A DNA stretch of 64,000 nucleotides from Oenanthe sinensis (lineage: Eukaryota; Streptophyta; Magnoliopsida; Apiales; Apiaceae), in assembly GCA_028671895.1 (NCBI GenBank), contig CM053803.1, forward strand, positions 48,916,786-48,980,785. The letters run 5' to 3'. How positions within the stretch are numbered: position 1 is the first letter of the stretch; each line of letters starts with the position of its first letter. Of this stretch, positions 59,994 through 64,000 are shown in pieces. Made by a program: the position numbers and the translations under genes. The notes under the pieces are model-generated. The model was not told where the DNA came from. It saw nothing but the letters and a program-made list of their open reading frames with translations, and searched no databases.

Positions 59994-62250
59994 ATGTCTA
60001 GAAACAAAGATGGCAATTCTAAGATTCCTATGCTCAAAAGAAACGAGTTTACCCACTGGAAGGTTAAGATGCTGCACCATATGGAAGCAACAGACCCTGA
60101 CTATCTTAAAAGAATTCATGAAGGACCCTATGTGACCTTAAAGCTTGTGCCTCAAATCAATGAAGAAGGCAAAGTAACTGAAGAACACTTCATTGAGAAA
60201 CCAAAGGCTGAATGGACAAAAGAGGACAAGAAGAATGTCCTTAAGGAGGCAAAGGTCAAAAACATACTCTTCAACAGTTTGGATTCTGTTCTTACAAACT
60301 GTGTTATATCATGTCAAACTGCTAAGGAGATGTGGACAAAACTTGAAGTGCACTGTCAAGGGACTAAAGATGTCAAGAAGAATGCTAGGTCTTTGCTAAT
60401 TCAAGAGTATGAGTATTTTGAAGCAAAATCTGGAGAATCTATTACTGAGATGTATGATAGGTTTACTAAACTCTTCAATGAGATGGCTATGCTTGGTAAG
60501 GTTTATGATTCTGAAGATACCAACACCAAGTTTCTGAGAGCACTTCCTGAAGAGTGGGACAATAAGACTACAACCATAAGGGAAGCTGGAGATTTGGATG
60601 AACTAACTCTAGAAGAATTGTATGGTAGGCTCAAGACATATGATTTAGAGATGCAACAGAGGAAGAATAAGAAGTATGTGAAGACAAAATCTGTAGCACT
60701 CTGAATAGAGTCTGAAAAAGAACAATATGAACAACCCACTGAAACAAGAATCAAGGATTCAAGAAAGAAGGGTAAAACTGTTGTAGAGTCAGAGTCTACT
60801 GACACAGACTCTGATTCTGATGAAGAGATTGATCTAAGTCAAATGATGGCTATGTTTGCCAAAACTTTCAAAAGAATGAAATTTAACAAAAGAACTGGCA
60901 AATTTAGCAAAAGGTCATCATTCAAGAAGGAAGATGAGAAGACTGAAAAGAGCAAGAGTACTATAATCAAACTTGACAAAGCAAAGGTCAAATGTTTTAA
61001 CTGTGGAATATTGGGGCACTTTGCCAGTGAATGCAGAAAGTCAAAAAGTCAAGGAAAAGGAAAATCACTCTTATCAACAGTAAAGGATTGGGCAAATTCA
61101 AGCTCAGAGGATGAAATTGATTATGAAAATCTAGCATTGATGACATCCTCCTCAAGAAAATCACAATCTCCCAAAGAACACTCATCTCCTAAAACTCAGG
61201 TATCAATCTTTACTCCTGAATCCTTAATTAACTTAGACTCTAATGGCATAGAAATTGTGAAAAGTGAGGTTAATAAAATAATGACAACATGTAGGTCTCT
61301 CACTAGTGAAAGTGAAAGGTTGAGAGAAGAAAATTTAACCTTAACTAAAATGAATGATCATTTAGAGTCTGAGTTAATGTTAATGGAACAATACAAAAAG
61401 GATTCTGAGAAAAATAGTCATAATTACACTAAAATTTTGAATGCCTATGACTATGTTAAGAAAGAACTAGAAGAAGAAAGACTTAAGTTTAAAGTCTGGA
61501 CAGACTCTAGCAGAAAAGTTCAAGAAATTCTCAACAACCAAAATGTTTGTCAAACTGCTGGTCTAGGCTATGAAAATAGTCAAGGAAAAAGACCTATTGT
61601 TGAGAATGATAACAATGCAGAAGCTAGCCAAGCTAATAAGACTAAAGACAAAAGCACATTTGTTCCTGTTAAGTTTGTGACTCCTAAAGAAAAGACTGAA
61701 ATCACAAACTCATCTGTCAATAGTCCCCTTGTTGTTGACAAAAAGACAGATGAAACTGGAACAAATAACTCTAAGAAAAATATTAACATAGGGTACTTGT
61801 CTAAGTCTAAGTTAAAAGAAAGGCTAGATAACTTATCAGAGTCTACCAAAACTAGGAGAAATAGGAATGGTAAAGAAGGCATTAATAAAGCAAATAATTA
61901 TCCAAAAGATCCTAATGCTCCTAGAAAGAAGTGTTTTAGATGTGGCAACCACAACCACTTAGCTATAGATTGTAAAACAAAAATTGAGATGAAATCAGAG
62001 TCTAGCCCTTCTCAGTGGTAGCATATTTCATTCTATTTATATGTGTAGGGACTATCATGATTTGTATTACAATTTTTATGAGCTAAAATCTTCTATTGAT
62101 AAAAGTTGGTATGTCACTGTTAAGACTTCACCAGAGTCTAGAGCAACAAAAGAGACAGGTAAGCCAAAGGTGAAAATTGTTAAGCCTGTTTCTCCTAAAA
62201 TTAGTAGAAAAGGATACAAAACTGTTTGGGTCCTCAAAACATCTAACTAG
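59994..62250 (+). pseudogene. gag: gag of element H, one stop and one frameshift
   Basis: ATG 59994 (MSRNKDGNSK). The UBN2-type gag domain spans about residues 80-220. TGA at 60702-60704 breaks a frame that continues to 62021. CCHC knuckles are CFNCGILGHFASEC (~61.0 kb) and CFRCGNHNHLAIDC (~61.94 kb), separated by a Lys/Glu/Ser-rich probable coiled coil. After TAG 62019-62021 the coding signal moves one frame (MCRDYHDLYYNFYELKSS from 62041) and ends VWVLKTSN, TAG 62248-62250, the counterpart of HWVPKNT in A. Confidence 0.88.
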
Positions 62251-64000
62251 TTGCTTTATATATGCAGGGAACCAGGGTAAAGAAAGTAACCCTAATCCTG
62301 GACAGTGGATGCTCATGACATATGACTGGAAAGAAATCCCTGATTACAGACTTTGAGGAAATGGTTGGCCCAGAAGTATCCTTTGGAGATGGCAACAAAG
62401 GACAAACACTGGGATATGACAAGATTGTACTTGGGAATGTCATCATTGAACAAGTAGCTCTAGTTGATGGCTTAAGGCACAATTTAATAAGCATAAGTCA
62501 ACTTGGAGATAAATGTTACCATACTGGCTTTGACAACAAAGAGTGTCTTGTGACTCACAAAGAAACAGGGATTGTGGTTTTCAAAGGACACAGACATGGT
62601 AACATTTATGAAGCCAGCTTGGAGGATTGCATAAACAGTGAAGTCACATGTCTATACAGCAAGGCCTCAACTGAAGAAAGCTGGAAATGGCATAAGAAAC
62701 TGTCACACATCAACTTCAAAACACTCAACAAGTTGGTGAAACAGAATCTTGTAAGAGGATTACCACAGGTTGATTTTGTGCAAGATGGACTTTGTGAAGC
62801 ATGTCAACTTGGAAAACAAAGGAAATCATCTTTCAAGAGCAAGACAATTAACACCATTTCTTAACCCTTTTATTTCTTGCATCTTGATTTATTTGGTCCA
62901 GTAAATGTTATGTCAATTAACAAAAATAAATATACTCTTGTTATTATAGATGATTTTACAAGATTCACATGGGTTTTCTTTCTACATTCAAAGGATGAAG
63001 CTTCACAACACATAATAGACCATATCACTTTTCTGGAAAGAAAATCAAAGAAAACAGTAAGAATTCTGAGGAGTGACAATGGTACTGAATTCAAGAATTC
63101 AATCATGGAGGACTACTGTGCATCAAAGGGAATTACTCAACAATTTTATGCGCCAGGAACTCCTCAACAAAATGGAGTTGTGGAAAGAAAGAATAGGACA
63201 CTCATAGAAGCTGCCAGAACAATGTTAGCAGAGTCTAAGCTTCCAGTATATTTTTGGGCTGAGGCAGTCAATACAGCATGTTTCACTCAAAACTGCACTC
63301 TAATAAACATGCATGGAAAGACTCCCTATGAAATGATAAAGGACAAGAAGCCAAGTGTGAAACACTTTCACATTGTTGGATGCAAGTGTTATGTACTGAA
63401 AGTACATCCTGAAAATCTAAGCAAATTTGAAGCCAAGGCAGATGAATCAATTTTTCTTGGATATGCATCGAACACAAAAGCATTCAGAGTGTTTAATCTC
63501 AGAACCAAAATTGTTATAGAATCTATTCATGTTGCATTTGATGATAAAAAGTATACAGGATTGCAGGATGAGTCAGAGTCTACTACACTAGAATTTGAAA
63601 ATCTAAAAAGTTCTGAGATAAATGAAGAAGAAGAGGATGAAGACCCTAAAATAAATCCTGAACCAACACAAGAACCTGCACACTCTGAGGGGGAGCCAGA
63701 AAATTCAACTCCACATAATTCAGAGTCTAACAGGTCAGGGTCTACCCAGACAGAGTCTAGACGACAGAGTCTAACTCATCAGGGTCTGGATCAAGCAACT
63801 CTGAACTCTTGTCAGAGTCAAGCAATTTAGGGGGAGCCTCTTCATTTGAATTTCACTCAAATACAGAAGATGCAAATGACTTTGGAGGAGCTTCAAGCTC
63901 AAGAACCAATCTTTCACCTGCTAGAAAATGGACAAGGAATCACACTCCTGACTTGATAATTGGTGATCCTGAGAGTGGTGTACAAACAAGAACAACCACT
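62247..64000 (+). pseudogene. pol: pol of element H, partial (protease, integrase); continues past the window
   Basis: Opens in the -1 frame relative to the last part of gag, overlapping its stop by four bases; the first ATG is at 62262. The protease has LDSGCS followed by TGA at 62316-62318 and HMTG. Integrase has the HHCC site (WHKKLSHINF, CEACQLGK), HLDLFGPV, RSDNGTEF and NGVVERKNRT, with a TAA at 62862-62864 before the first catalytic Asp. Near 63,790-63,830 the frame shifts, and coding continues in another frame to the edge (LIIGDPESGVQTRTT). AGGGGGAGCC purine runs occur near 63,688 and 63,829. RT and RNase H lie outside the window. Confidence 0.88.

Larger units (their letters stand above)
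58882..64000 (+). mobile_element. Element H: Sirevirus-like Ty1/copia, 3' part beyond the window
   Basis: 5' LTR 58882-59956, primer site, gag with two zinc knuckles, and pol up to the integrase-RT linker at the window edge. It is inserted in B pol at ATAAT|TGTTAGG. Gag and pol wording matches element A (for example HLDLFGPVNVMS against HMDLFGPVNVMS), so it is a second Sirevirus-type family with unrelated LTR sequence. Four frame-breaking changes are visible. Confidence 0.9.

Overview
The window is plant nuclear DNA, most likely from a eudicot with a large, transposon-rich genome. The species cannot be read from it. Almost everything from 4.4 kb to the end is LTR retrotransposons inserted into one another. 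Only the first ~0.85 kb shows possible host exons. I see no rRNA, tRNA or bacterial-type genes and no intact host gene.

Layout: (1) 1-4412 is AT-rich intergenic DNA with two weak host-exon candidates, a Stowaway-type MITE (2786-3042) and a pair of related MITE-like repeats. (2) 4418-19167 is element A, a complete Ty1/copia element of Sirevirus type. It has 1.2-1.3 kb LTRs, a 5-bp target duplication, gag, pol and a further reading frame of about 1,370 codons downstream of pol. (3) 19248-19712 is 2.7 copies of a 170-bp tandem repeat, cut by the next insertion. (4) Element B (copia, LTR 19713-21254) starts there. Its pol is split at 25724 by element C (same superfamily, 25725-58571). The 3' LTR of C is split at 33979 by element D, a 23.75-kb Athila-like Ty3/gypsy element on the minus strand (33980-57729). 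D itself contains a solo LTR (47487-49063) and element E, a minus-strand Sirevirus relative of A (35651-46704). B pol resumes at 58572 and is cut at 58881 by element H, another Sirevirus-like copia that runs off the window end.

The insertion order B, then C, then D, then E and the solo LTR follows from the nesting. It agrees with LTR divergence judged by eye: C most diverged, D intermediate, E and A nearly identical pairs. Target duplications are exact for A (AGAAG), D (GTAGC), E (ATACT) and the solo LTR (GACCT), and 4 of 5 for C.

Every polyprotein carries premature stops or frameshifts, so no element here looks autonomous as it stands. The least ordinary features are: the very long extra ORF of A, preceded by its own array of the GATCGAG motif that also marks its LTR promoter; the 22-bp LTR arrays whose copy number differs between the two LTRs of one element; and element E, with near-identical LTRs around a thoroughly decayed coding region.
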